This document shows, piece by piece, positions 1 to 6,601 of a stretch of DNA of 9,240 bases. Source of the stretch: Acidimicrobiia bacterium (GTDB lineage Bacteria; Actinomycetota; Acidimicrobiia; Acidimicrobiales; Ilumatobacteraceae); the NCBI GenBank assembly GCA_010030605.1, contig RHCK01000042.1, positions 1 through 9,240 on the forward strand. Reading direction: 5' to 3'. The translations under genes were made by a program, and so were the position numbers. The notes under the pieces were generated by a model. The model made no database searches, was not told the origin of the DNA, and saw only the letters and a list, made by a program, of their open reading frames with translations. The first letter of the stretch is position 1; each line of letters begins with the position of its first letter.

Positions 1-120
1 AGAACACCAGCGCACGTTGTCCCAGTCGCGCGCCCATTTCTTGCGCCATTCGAAAGGTCGACCGCACGCATCACACGTGCGCGGAGCGAATCCATTCTTC
101 GTTCGCGCCGCACGGGTCAT
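1..120 (-). CDS. DUF2256 domain protein, N-terminal part (runs off left edge)
   Basis: The 40 visible residues start at the ATG at 120-118 and continue beyond base 1. They hold a Cys-x-x-Cys pair (C16 and C19, in TCDACGRPF), then the basic and aromatic stretch FEWRKKWARDWDNVRWCS, whose last cysteine (C39) begins the second metal-binding half. This is the signature of the DUF2256 (COG4338) family: very small proteins of about 45-60 residues, probably a four-cysteine zinc-ribbon-like fold. Their function is not established. The start codon overlaps the stop of the upstream CxxC gene as ATGA, so the two are probably translated together. From recollection of the family, DUF2256 genes often sit beside photolyase/cryptochrome-related genes; any such gene here would lie outside the window. 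Only about 10-20 residues should be missing. Confidence 0.88.
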   Translation of the reverse strand, partial: MTRAARTKNGFAPRTCDACGRPFEWRKKWARDWDNVRWCS

Positions 121-515
121 GACCCCACCAATGCGTGAAGGTGTGCGACGAACGTGGTGGTGTCGCCGTCGAAGGAATCCAATTGTGTCGCGTCGATCAC
201 CACGCGCAGCCCCGTCTCCCCTCGTGCCAATACCACCGGGAGCGACCCTGACGCCGCGGCCAACACCTCGGCGGGTGCGTCGTCGCGATGCCAGGTGGTG
301 AACGGCACGCCGAGATCGCTCGCGCATTCGCGCCATTCGCGTTTTGTTGTGAACACACCGTGGGTGAGATCGCACAACGAACAATGGGCTCGACCCAATC
401 GCGCGCCGATCCAATACGACACCTCGCCGACGATCGTGCCGTCAGCGTCGTACACACCGATGAACTCCTCCACTTGGGTCGCCACGGAGTTGATGGTACG
501 GGCGCAACGCACCAT
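117..515 (-). CDS. Uncharacterised CxxC protein upstream of DUF2256
   Basis: I do not recognise a named family for this protein of about 132 residues. Visible are a probable beta-strand/turn opening (FIGVYDADGTIVGEV, residues 18-32), a small aromatic stretch, and a conserved-looking HCSLCDLTHG (residues 44-53) whose C45-x-x-C48 and two histidines could bind a metal or be redox active. There is no signal peptide and no membrane helix, so it is probably cytoplasmic. The start is uncertain. I use the ATG at 515-513; the frame stays open upstream, but that part covers an inverted repeat and reads like non-coding sequence. A GTG at 455 has a good GGAGGAG nine bases upstream, but it would cut into the first strand. 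The stop overlaps the DUF2256 ATG (ATGA), which strongly supports the frame and suggests a two-gene unit with a shared role. It is separated from the GNAT gene by 89 nt. Confidence 0.72.
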   Translation of the reverse strand: MVRCARTINSVATQVEEFIGVYDADGTIVGEVSYWIGARLGRAHCSLCDLTHGVFTTKREWRECASDLGVPFTTWHRDDAPAEVLAAASGSLPVVLARGETGLRVVIDATQLDSFDGDTTTFVAHLHALVGS

Positions 516-547
516 CGAAGATGTCGAACGAGCCTGACATCCCTGCG

Positions 548-596
548 GTTCTGGGCGGGTTTTGCGCGCCATAGCGTCACGAAATCCGCCCAGAAC
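548..596. repeat. Perfect 11-bp inverted repeat in the GNAT/CxxC spacer
   Basis: The arms GTTCTGGGCGG (548-558) and CCGCCCAGAAC (586-596) are exact reverse complements, separated by a 27-nt loop; the next inner pair can add a G:U. It lies just downstream of the GNAT stop (605-607) and upstream of the CxxC gene, on the transcribed minus strand. The stem is GC-rich, but I see no U-run after it on either strand, so it is not a textbook intrinsic terminator. It could be a factor-assisted 3' end, an mRNA-stabilising hairpin at the operon end, or a protein-binding site. Confidence 0.5.
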
Positions 597-604
597 GCCA
601 GTGT

Positions 605-1273
605 TCAGGAGAGGGTGCGGCGCACGCTGATGCGATTCACGGTCCGACCCGTCAGCCACGAATGCGTGATGTTTCGGCGCACATCGATCACTTCACCTAG
701 CAGGCGCTCGACGGCCCGCCGTCTGGTGTTCTCGGTTCCATTGATCTCGCCCAACCACGCGGTAGCCCCGTAACGGCGACACTGATCATCGATGCCGTTC
801 AGCAGCAGAAGGGCCACCGCACCGGTTCGAAAGCCCTCTCGCACGTTCATGTGCGCATGAGGTAGTCCACCGGACTCGCCCCGCCGTCGTCCGCGCATGA
901 TCAGGAAGGTATCCAGCGTACGTCGGAAATAGAAGCCCCAACCAATCCGCGAGAGTCGGCCGGACAGCAACATTCTCATCACCACGATGAACACCCGCAA
1001 CGAACGTCGTGCCAACCATCGGTTCATGGCTTCGGGGTCGGTGCAAAAAATCGAGTATCCAACCACCTTGCCATCACACGAGACAACCGTGATCTCCGTG
1101 CTCGGATCCTCGAAGTAGAAGTCGAGCGAAAGACCCACGTACGGCGACAACTCGCGTGGAGTTGGTAGTCGAATCACGTCGGCAAAGGCGGTCTCGAGGT
1201 ACAGGTCGATGACCGCTTGACGATCCGTGCTATCTCCTCGACTCAACGCCAGGTGCTTGGTGTCAACGGACAT
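605..1273 (-). CDS. GNAT-family N-acetyltransferase-like protein
   Basis: Predicted 222-residue acyltransferase. The C-terminal half looks like a GNAT core. LPHAHMNV (about residues 137-144) is the central strand. REGFRTGAVALLLL (145-158) is the acetyl-CoA-binding turn and helix, a relaxed form of the usual R/Q-x-x-G-x-G/A. The last part, GATAWLGEINGTENTRRRAVERL, fits the usual substrate/CoA strand and N-rich loop. A basic, hydrophobic insert at about residues 88-128 (for example SLRVFIVVMRMLL) is unusual and may hold the protein against the membrane. The ATG at 1273 overlaps the upstream GT4 gene by 11 nt; a TTG at 1294 is possible but weaker. As the last gene of the glycan operon it probably acylates a sugar amine or hydroxyl, perhaps one exposed by the deacetylase-like protein. 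That role is inferred from position only. Confidence 0.75.
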   Translation of the reverse strand: MSVDTKHLALSRGDSTDRQAVIDLYLETAFADVIRLPTPRELSPYVGLSLDFYFEDPSTEITVVSCDGKVVGYSIFCTDPEAMNRWLARRSLRVFIVVMRMLLSGRLSRIGWGFYFRRTLDTFLIMRGRRRGESGGLPHAHMNVREGFRTGAVALLLLNGIDDQCRRYGATAWLGEINGTENTRRRAVERLLGEVIDVRRNITHSWLTGRTVNRISVRRTLS

Positions 1274-2354
1274 GGACACGATCTCGCGAACCAATCATCA
1301 CATCGGCAACTGCGTCCCACGTGTGATGGGATGCTCGCTCGGCGGCGCTGTGGCTCATCGACGAGCGTCGGCGCCCGAACACCTGCTCAGCAAACGCGCG
1401 ATTCTCGAGATCTTCGTCACTGAGGCACCAGCCAACGGTCGAATCCACGAGTTCGCGGGATCCTCCACGATCTCGAACCACCACCGGTGCTCCACACGCC
1501 ATCGCCTCCAGGGTCACGAGTCCGAAGGTCTCGACCGGACCCAGATTCACCAAGAGGTCTGCCGAACGCATCGCCATCGCCACGGCCCAGCGATCCGACA
1601 CATGACCGTCGAACGACACCGGGCGATCGCGATAGGCGTCCCGCAAACGACGTCGTGATGGTCCGTCCCCGATGACCCTCACCGACCCGCCTCTCGCCTC
1701 GACGAGACCCAGTGCGAAGTCGATCGAGTCGCCGACGCACTTCTCGGTCGACAATCGGGACACCACGAGGGCTCGGGGTTCCTCGCGCCATTCCGCGGAA
1801 ACTCCCTTCGGGTGAAAGACCTCATGATCGACTCCCCACGGGCGAACAATCACCTTCCCGAAATCCGAGAACTGCTCGGCCGCGAAACGACTCGGACAAA
1901 CAATCCGTGTCGCGTGTTTTTCCACGGTGGTGATCCAGCGTTGGCTCAACCACGTCGATGATCCTCCGATGATCGGAATTCGGTCGACGGCATGGTCGAT
2001 TCGCTCGTGCGCTATCACCGTGCAATCGATCGATCGCTCGGAGCACCATTGAGCGATCCACGTCAGTGTCGACAGATCCGAGATCTCCACCACATCCGGG
2101 CGAAGGAGTTCCAACTGTCGTTCCAATTCGCGTCGACCCCAGATGACCCGATAGCCACCAGAGGTCGGAAGTCGGAGATTTCGTGCGATCGTCACGCGCC
2201 CCGATCGTCGATCGAAAGTGTGGTCACCCGAACGGGGAACCACCTCCACGACCTCGTGGCCCCGCGCACGATAGACGGCTCGCAGACTCTGCATCACCCG
2301 TGACGCTCCACCGGACTTCGGACCGACGAAGTTCGCGACCTGAACGATGCGCAC
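1263..2354 (-). CDS. Glycosyltransferase family 4 (GT-B fold)
   Basis: Predicted 363-residue retaining glycosyltransferase. The N-terminal Rossmann half opens with RIVQVANFVGPKSGGASR (residues 2-19), whose GG loop is the usual acceptor-side glycine motif. The C-terminal donor-binding half has ALVVSRLSTEK, RVIGDGPSRRRL and the E-x7-E element ETFGLVTLE (about residues 275-283) followed by AMACGAPVV, the hallmark of GT4 nucleotide-sugar binding. I chose the GTG at 2354: it has GGAGAG nine bases upstream (2364-2369), lies 2 nt after the stop of the deacetylase-like gene, and puts the first strand exactly at the N-terminus. The frame is open 34 codons further, but those overlap the previous gene. 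There is no membrane segment; it probably works at the cytoplasmic membrane face as the last sugar-adding step encoded by the operon. Donor and acceptor cannot be read from the sequence. Confidence 0.9.
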   Translation of the reverse strand: MRIVQVANFVGPKSGGASRVMQSLRAVYRARGHEVVEVVPRSGDHTFDRRSGRVTIARNLRLPTSGGYRVIWGRRELERQLELLRPDVVEISDLSTLTWIAQWCSERSIDCTVIAHERIDHAVDRIPIIGGSSTWLSQRWITTVEKHATRIVCPSRFAAEQFSDFGKVIVRPWGVDHEVFHPKGVSAEWREEPRALVVSRLSTEKCVGDSIDFALGLVEARGGSVRVIGDGPSRRRLRDAYRDRPVSFDGHVSDRWAVAMAMRSADLLVNLGPVETFGLVTLEAMACGAPVVVRDRGGSRELVDSTVGWCLSDEDLENRAFAEQVFGRRRSSMSHSAAERASHHTWDAVADVMIGSRDRVHVR

Positions 2355-2356
2355 GG

Positions 2357-3136
2357 TCAGCTTCTCTCCGACCTGATCGAGTGGCGACCGAAAAGTGAGT
2401 ACCACGCTTGAAAATAGGTGTTCGACTCGAACCCGTTCGTGACGGCCCGTTGGCACGCCGCGATGTTGGAATTGCGCAGTCGAGCCGATCCGAGATCTTC
2501 GGGATGAAGCGCGATCCGAAATGAACGACCCGTTCGAACATGAACACCGGCGATCGCCGAAGTCACGATCGCGCCGGGGACGGAGAGAACACTGTTGGGG
2601 CGTTGCGAGGTGGTTAGCATTCGGCGAGCGCGATACGAGGTGAGGTCGATGAGTCGAGTGTGGTCGCAGGTGTACGTCAGCCCACTAGCTCGCAAGGCGC
2701 GATGGGTGCCTTCCGACATCAACCAACCCGGGGCCACGAATCCTCGAACATCGAATCCGACATCGAACAACGTCTCCACACCACGTTCGATCAGCGCTCT
2801 GGCGTCATCCTCGTCGAGATTCCAGAACTCCTGACATCCGCGAGCCATCAGTCGGCCGAATCGATCGCGGGTGGTGGATGTCGTCGAAGCGGAACGAGCC
2901 GAAGCGGAAGCATGCTCCCAACCGTGAAGAACCACTTCATGACCGTTGGCGGACACTTCCTTCAGCCAGGCCACGAAACTCGGGTTCGATCGCAGATCTC
3001 GACCACGCCAGCGACCGGGCACCACCAACAATGAAGACTTGATCCGCAAGGAGTCCAGTATCTCCACCCATCGACGGCTGGCTTCGGCAGTCGATGGAGC
3101 CACGTCATGGACGCTGACGACGAATCGATTCTTCAT
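2357..3136 (-). CDS. DUF2334 / polysaccharide deacetylase-like protein
   Basis: Protein of 259 residues with the signature of DUF2334 proteins, distant relatives of carbohydrate esterase family 4 deacetylases. SVHDVAPST (residues 8-16) provides the H10-D11 pair. GHEVVLHGWEHA (65-76) provides the metal histidines H71 and H75. GFVAPGWLMS (132-141) corresponds to the catalytic-face loop, and ALHPEDL (209-215) holds the distal histidine H211. The metal triad (D11, H71, H75) therefore appears intact, which favours an active hydrolase removing an acetyl or similar group from a sugar. There is no signal peptide, so it should act on the cytoplasmic intermediate. Its ATG overlaps the stop of the MgtA-like gene (ATGA) and has GGGAA a few bases upstream. 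Sitting between two GT4 genes, it could deacetylate the growing oligosaccharide between two sugar additions. Confidence 0.88.
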   Translation of the reverse strand: MKNRFVVSVHDVAPSTAEASRRWVEILDSLRIKSSLLVVPGRWRGRDLRSNPSFVAWLKEVSANGHEVVLHGWEHASASARSASTTSTTRDRFGRLMARGCQEFWNLDEDDARALIERGVETLFDVGFDVRGFVAPGWLMSEGTHRALRASGLTYTCDHTRLIDLTSYRARRMLTTSQRPNSVLSVPGAIVTSAIAGVHVRTGRSFRIALHPEDLGSARLRNSNIAACQRAVTNGFESNTYFQAWYSLFGRHSIRSERS

Positions 3137-4335
3137 CGCAATTCCCGATACGCGAACTCGAGACCACTCACCACCGAACGGTAATGACCTTCCAATTCGG
3201 ACATCACCGACGTCCAGGTTCGCTCGATCACCGATTCCCGAGCGCGGGATGCCATCTTCTCGCGCTTGATGGAATTCTCGACCAACTCGCTCACCGCACC
3301 GATCAGCGACACCTCGGAATCAGGTGACCACAAGTATCCGTTCTCGCCATGACGTACAAGATCGAGCGGTCCTCCGCGAGCCGGTGCCACCACGGGCACT
3401 CCCGCTGCCAACGCTTCCTGCACCGATTGACAGAAGGTTTCGTCGATCCCGGTGTGCACGAAAAGGTCCAGACTCGCGTAACAACGACTGAGCTCTTGAC
3501 CCTGCAAGAAGCCCGTGAAGTGGGCCGTCGGCATGTCGCGTTCCAGACGCGATCGATGCGGCCCATCACCCGCGATCACCAGTTTCACGTTCGGCATGCG
3601 ACTGACGTCGACCAACCGGTCGACCTGCTTCTCGCGGGCCAATCTTCCCACGTATCCGACGATCACCTGTCCGTCCGGGGCCAATCGACGACGCCATTCT
3701 TCGTCACGGTGACTAGGGGCGAATTTAACCCCATCCACGCCGCGCATCCATCGCTTCACATGCGGGACACCCCGATGCCTGAGGTCCCACATCGCGGCGG
3801 TCGACGGTGCCAACGACAGTCCCGAGCGCCGATGAACACGCACGGTGTGAGACCAGATTCCCGAGTTGGCGATGCTCAGGTGGTAACGAGATGCGAACCC
3901 GGCCAGGTCGGTTTGGTACACGGACACGGTCGGAATACCACGACGTTGCGCTTCCTTGAGGGCGATGTTTCCGAGGATCGTCGGAGCCGCCACGTGAATG
4001 ACGTCGGGCCCGAACGACTCGATCGCGCGAGCCAGTTCCTTTCTCGACACGCCGATCCGCAACTCGCGATACATGGGCAGACCCACCGAACGCGTGCGAA
4101 CCACGTTCACCCCCGACACGGATTCGGGACCGGGCCCCGGGGCAACAACCATCAGATCATGGCCCCGCGCGGCCATGTGCTCGAGAATTCGAAGTACCGA
4201 GTTCACGACTCCGTTGACTTGAGGCAGGAAGGTTTCCGTGACCACCAAAATTCGCAAATTCCCGACGGTCCCGTCGTCCGTCGTTTCGCGCATCGATATC
4301 CGAGTCACTTCGCTTCGGACGACGACATCACTCAT
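3133..4335 (-). CDS. GT4 glycosyltransferase, MgtA/PimB-like alpha-mannosyltransferase
   Basis: Predicted 400-residue GT-B glycosyltransferase. Residues 27-45 read LRILVVTETFLPQVNGVVN, and further on come HVAAPTILGNIAL, TVSVYQTDLAGFASRY, LAPSTAAMWDL, RWMRGVDGVKFAP and VGYVGRLAREKQVDRL. The E-x7-E element ETFCQSVQE is at about 299-307. This order and wording closely match the actinobacterial MgtA group (GDP-mannose-dependent transfer to glucuronosyl-diacylglycerol) and related PimB and sulfoquinovosyl transferases, so mannosylation of a membrane glycolipid is a reasonable expectation, though not proven. The ATG at 4335 is preceded by GGAAGGAA six bases upstream (4342-4349) and overlaps the flippase stop as ATGA. 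About 25 residues precede the first strand, slightly longer than usual. There is no membrane helix; it is expected to be peripheral at the cytoplasmic face. Confidence 0.9.
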   Translation of the reverse strand: MSDVVVRSEVTRISMRETTDDGTVGNLRILVVTETFLPQVNGVVNSVLRILEHMAARGHDLMVVAPGPGPESVSGVNVVRTRSVGLPMYRELRIGVSRKELARAIESFGPDVIHVAAPTILGNIALKEAQRRGIPTVSVYQTDLAGFASRYHLSIANSGIWSHTVRVHRRSGLSLAPSTAAMWDLRHRGVPHVKRWMRGVDGVKFAPSHRDEEWRRRLAPDGQVIVGYVGRLAREKQVDRLVDVSRMPNVKLVIAGDGPHRSRLERDMPTAHFTGFLQGQELSRCYASLDLFVHTGIDETFCQSVQEALAAGVPVVAPARGGPLDLVRHGENGYLWSPDSEVSLIGAVSELVENSIKREKMASRARESVIERTWTSVMSELEGHYRSVVSGLEFAYRELR

Positions 4336-5804
4336 GATTCGTTCCTTCCCATCGGAGTAGGTGCACTTTCGATCGAACCTCGTTCGAGGGTGCGAAGTCC
4401 CACCACCACCACGACCAACAGCAGGCACTTGATGCCCAGACGAGTGGTCCAGTCACCGATCGACGCGGTGAACGCATAGACGGCAACCATCGGTGGCGAA
4501 TACGTGGCGATCGCACGCATCCAAATCAGCCATGGGAAAACTTCACCAATGCTCTTCGACAGGACTCGCCCCAACAGGTGAAGGGCGAAGATCCACGCCA
4601 CGACGAAGGCGCACAACGAGCCGATGGTGACACCGACCATGCCCGCGATCGCACCACCCGTACCCGCCAACACGCCGTTGAGCACGAGGAGCACCAGGCT
4701 CGCCTTGATCACGTCGGCCGACCTTCCCGCGGCCCTCAACACCGCGCCGTACTCGGTGACTCGATGCAGGCCGATCAGGGTGAACAACTGGAACGCCACA
4801 GCCGCTGTCGACGAGCTCTTACCGGACATCACCCGCAACAATTCGGGTCCGATCACCACCAGTGCGAGCGTGATCGGTACAACCACATCGATCATGGCAA
4901 TCACCTGTTGCGACCATTCGTCGAAGGCATCCTCCACCCGCCCGTGAGCCAACTTTCTCGACAGCGAGGCGGCGATCGCCGTGGCACCCGCGTACGGCAA
5001 CACCGACAGCAACGGGATTTCTTGTGCCGCGATGACGTAGGAACCAAGCGCGGTCGGGTCGAAAACCGCCACCATCCACTTGTCGATGGCCCGCGTGAGA
5101 ACTCCGCCCGTCAATGCCAGTGCCAATGGCACACAAAATCCCAGTTGGAGACGCAAGGTGATCGTTGCCCGCTCCGAAGATGAGTGAGCGATGACGGGCC
5201 ACAGCAAACGAAGCGCAACGGGAAGGCGAACGAAGGCGGCGATCGCCATCCCGAAGAAAATCGTTCGTGTCGTTGCTCCAGAGGGCAACGACGCACACAC
5301 CACCCCGCAGAACATGAGAAGGGCGGACGATCCCATCCACCATCCGGCCGCCCTTTCGCGCTGATTGACGATCAGCCACGGTGAGACCATCGCGAGAGGT
5401 GCGTCGACCAGCACCGTCAGGGCAACAGCGACCATCGTTGGAAAGCCGACGACCGCGAATCGCCACTCGATCAAACACAACACGAGCGAACTGACCACAC
5501 CAAGTCCCGAGAGAGTCACAAGCGTGCGGCGCGCGAATCCTAGAGCCGCAATCCTGGTCTGCAGAGGAACCTGGTACACGATGCTCTGTTCGAGACTCAA
5601 CGTGGTGGCGACCGTGGCGACCATATAAATGCTCAGCCCGAGTGCTACTTCGTTCCACACCCCGGACGTGAGCGAGCGAACCAACACGAAGGCGATGGCG
5701 ATGTAGCAAACCTTGACCAAGGTCTGCCCCATGGCCAACGCCCGAACTCGACTCATCAATGGGGCCTCGGTCACCGCCGAGTCCGACCCCAGAACGGCCG
5801 TCAT
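4332..5804 (-). CDS. Wzx-like oligosaccharide/polysaccharide flippase (MOP superfamily)
   Basis: A 490-residue integral membrane protein with about 14 hydrophobic segments spread over its whole length, the size and helix count typical of Wzx-type lipid-linked oligosaccharide flippases. The segment VLTRAIDKWMVAVFDPTALG followed by SYVIAAQEIPLL matches the family pattern in which helix 7 carries a charged Arg/Asp/Lys cluster before the A-L-G-x-Y turn. It would carry a lipid-linked sugar made by the neighbouring glycosyltransferases from the inner to the outer face of the cytoplasmic membrane. The ATG at 5804 forms ATGA with the GT2 stop and has a purine-rich GGAAGAGGCGAGAG just upstream. The last helix contains five consecutive valines encoded by a short GTG-triplet run (4401-4413). 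No polymerase or chain-length gene accompanies it, which suggests a short product. Confidence 0.87.
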   Translation of the reverse strand: MTAVLGSDSAVTEAPLMSRVRALAMGQTLVKVCYIAIAFVLVRSLTSGVWNEVALGLSIYMVATVATTLSLEQSIVYQVPLQTRIAALGFARRTLVTLSGLGVVSSLVLCLIEWRFAVVGFPTMVAVALTVLVDAPLAMVSPWLIVNQRERAAGWWMGSSALLMFCGVVCASLPSGATTRTIFFGMAIAAFVRLPVALRLLWPVIAHSSSERATITLRLQLGFCVPLALALTGGVLTRAIDKWMVAVFDPTALGSYVIAAQEIPLLSVLPYAGATAIAASLSRKLAHGRVEDAFDEWSQQVIAMIDVVVPITLALVVIGPELLRVMSGKSSSTAAVAFQLFTLIGLHRVTEYGAVLRAAGRSADVIKASLVLLVLNGVLAGTGGAIAGMVGVTIGSLCAFVVAWIFALHLLGRVLSKSIGEVFPWLIWMRAIATYSPPMVAVYAFTASIGDWTTRLGIKCLLLVVVVVGLRTLERGSIESAPTPMGRNES

Positions 5805-6601
5805 CGAGCTCTCGCCTCTTCCACCATCGGCGGTGTGGTTACCGTCCAGCGATACCGGTCGAGCTCCCGCAACGTCGCTTCTTCATCGGGTCGCAAACGG
5901 AATCGAGGATGTTCCCTCACGTCGCGCCGGAAGTTGACGGCCATCTGATACTGGATCCAAAGCTTCGGCGTCCGTCGAAGTCGTCGCAGGAAGTGCCGTT
6001 CGTCCCACGTGTTCGAACCGTGAAACACCCTCACGAAGGAAGATGAATGCTCCTCACCGAGGACCGCCAATCCCAGTTCGTCCCTCACCGCACGCAGGAA
6101 CTCTCCGTCCTCGTTCTTGCCGAGGTTGGGGTAACGCACGTGGGTACGACGATGAAGAATGGTCCCCGGAGTGGCGATTCCGGTGTCTCCACGAAATGAC
6201 ATCGTTCGCCCGTCGGCGGTGCACAAGTGCATCAACGTGAACTTCAGGGCGCTCGCACCCTTGTCCTCGTCCATCGCAGCTTTCAACTGCACCGCGATTC
6301 GGTCGGGTCCGTACCAATCATCGTCGTCCCACTGCGTCAGCCACTCCCCGCGAGCCAGGTCGATGGTCATGTTGCGTAGATCACCCAGCCGGCGATTCGG
6401 ATCGTGTGAAGTCATATGCACACGAATGCGAGAATCCATCACTTCGAGGGGACGCAACTCGAACTCATCGCATGCGCTGTCGGAAAGAATCACCAATTCC
6501 CTGTTCGGATACGATTGAGAAAGAAAGCACCACACGGCGCGCCGAACCAATTCGGGCCTTCCTCCGGTCACCATCAAGCAGCTGACCAGCGACTCGCTCA
6601 C
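5801..6601 (-). CDS. Glycosyltransferase family 2 (GT-A fold)
   Basis: Predicted 266-residue inverting glycosyltransferase. SCLMVTGGRPELVRRAVWCF (residues 7-26) is the first strand/helix of the GT-A fold, and LSQSYPNRELVILSD (27-41) is the standard Q-x-Y-x-N-x-E-L-x-I-x-D stretch. LGDLRNM (72-78) is the LGxxRN helix, and WLTQWDDDDWYGPDR (87-101) carries the DxD metal/nucleotide-sugar site with four aspartates in a row. The GTG at 6601 overlaps the stop of the preceding glycosyltransferase (GTGA) and puts the first strand near the N-terminus. The frame is open far upstream, but only antisense to or inside the previous gene, so that extension is rejected. It has no membrane helix and is cytoplasmic. 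At the C-terminus a basic region (FRRDVREHPRFRLR) may help membrane association. Sugar specificity cannot be assigned. Confidence 0.9.
   Translation of the reverse strand: MSESLVSCLMVTGGRPELVRRAVWCFLSQSYPNRELVILSDSACDEFELRPLEVMDSRIRVHMTSHDPNRRLGDLRNMTIDLARGEWLTQWDDDDWYGPDRIAVQLKAAMDEDKGASALKFTLMHLCTADGRTMSFRGDTGIATPGTILHRRTHVRYPNLGKNEDGEFLRAVRDELGLAVLGEEHSSSFVRVFHGSNTWDERHFLRRLRRTPKLWIQYQMAVNFRRDVREHPRFRLRPDEEATLRELDRYRWTVTTPPMVEEARAR

Noticed and set aside
4401..4413. CAC triplet run as a phase-variable repeat
   Set aside because: Only about four perfect units, in frame within the last flippase helix (valines). Triplet slippage would not shift the frame, so a switch is unlikely.
3349..4479. 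A 376-codon open frame on the plus strand
   Set aside because: It is fully antisense to the MgtA-like gene and part of the flippase. Its product is rich in His, Arg, Thr and Pro with no recognisable motif, as expected for a shadow frame in GC-rich DNA.
4578..5183. A 201-codon open frame on the plus strand
   Set aside because: Antisense to the flippase gene; the product is His/Arg/Gln-rich and shows no fold signature, while the minus strand encodes clear membrane helices.
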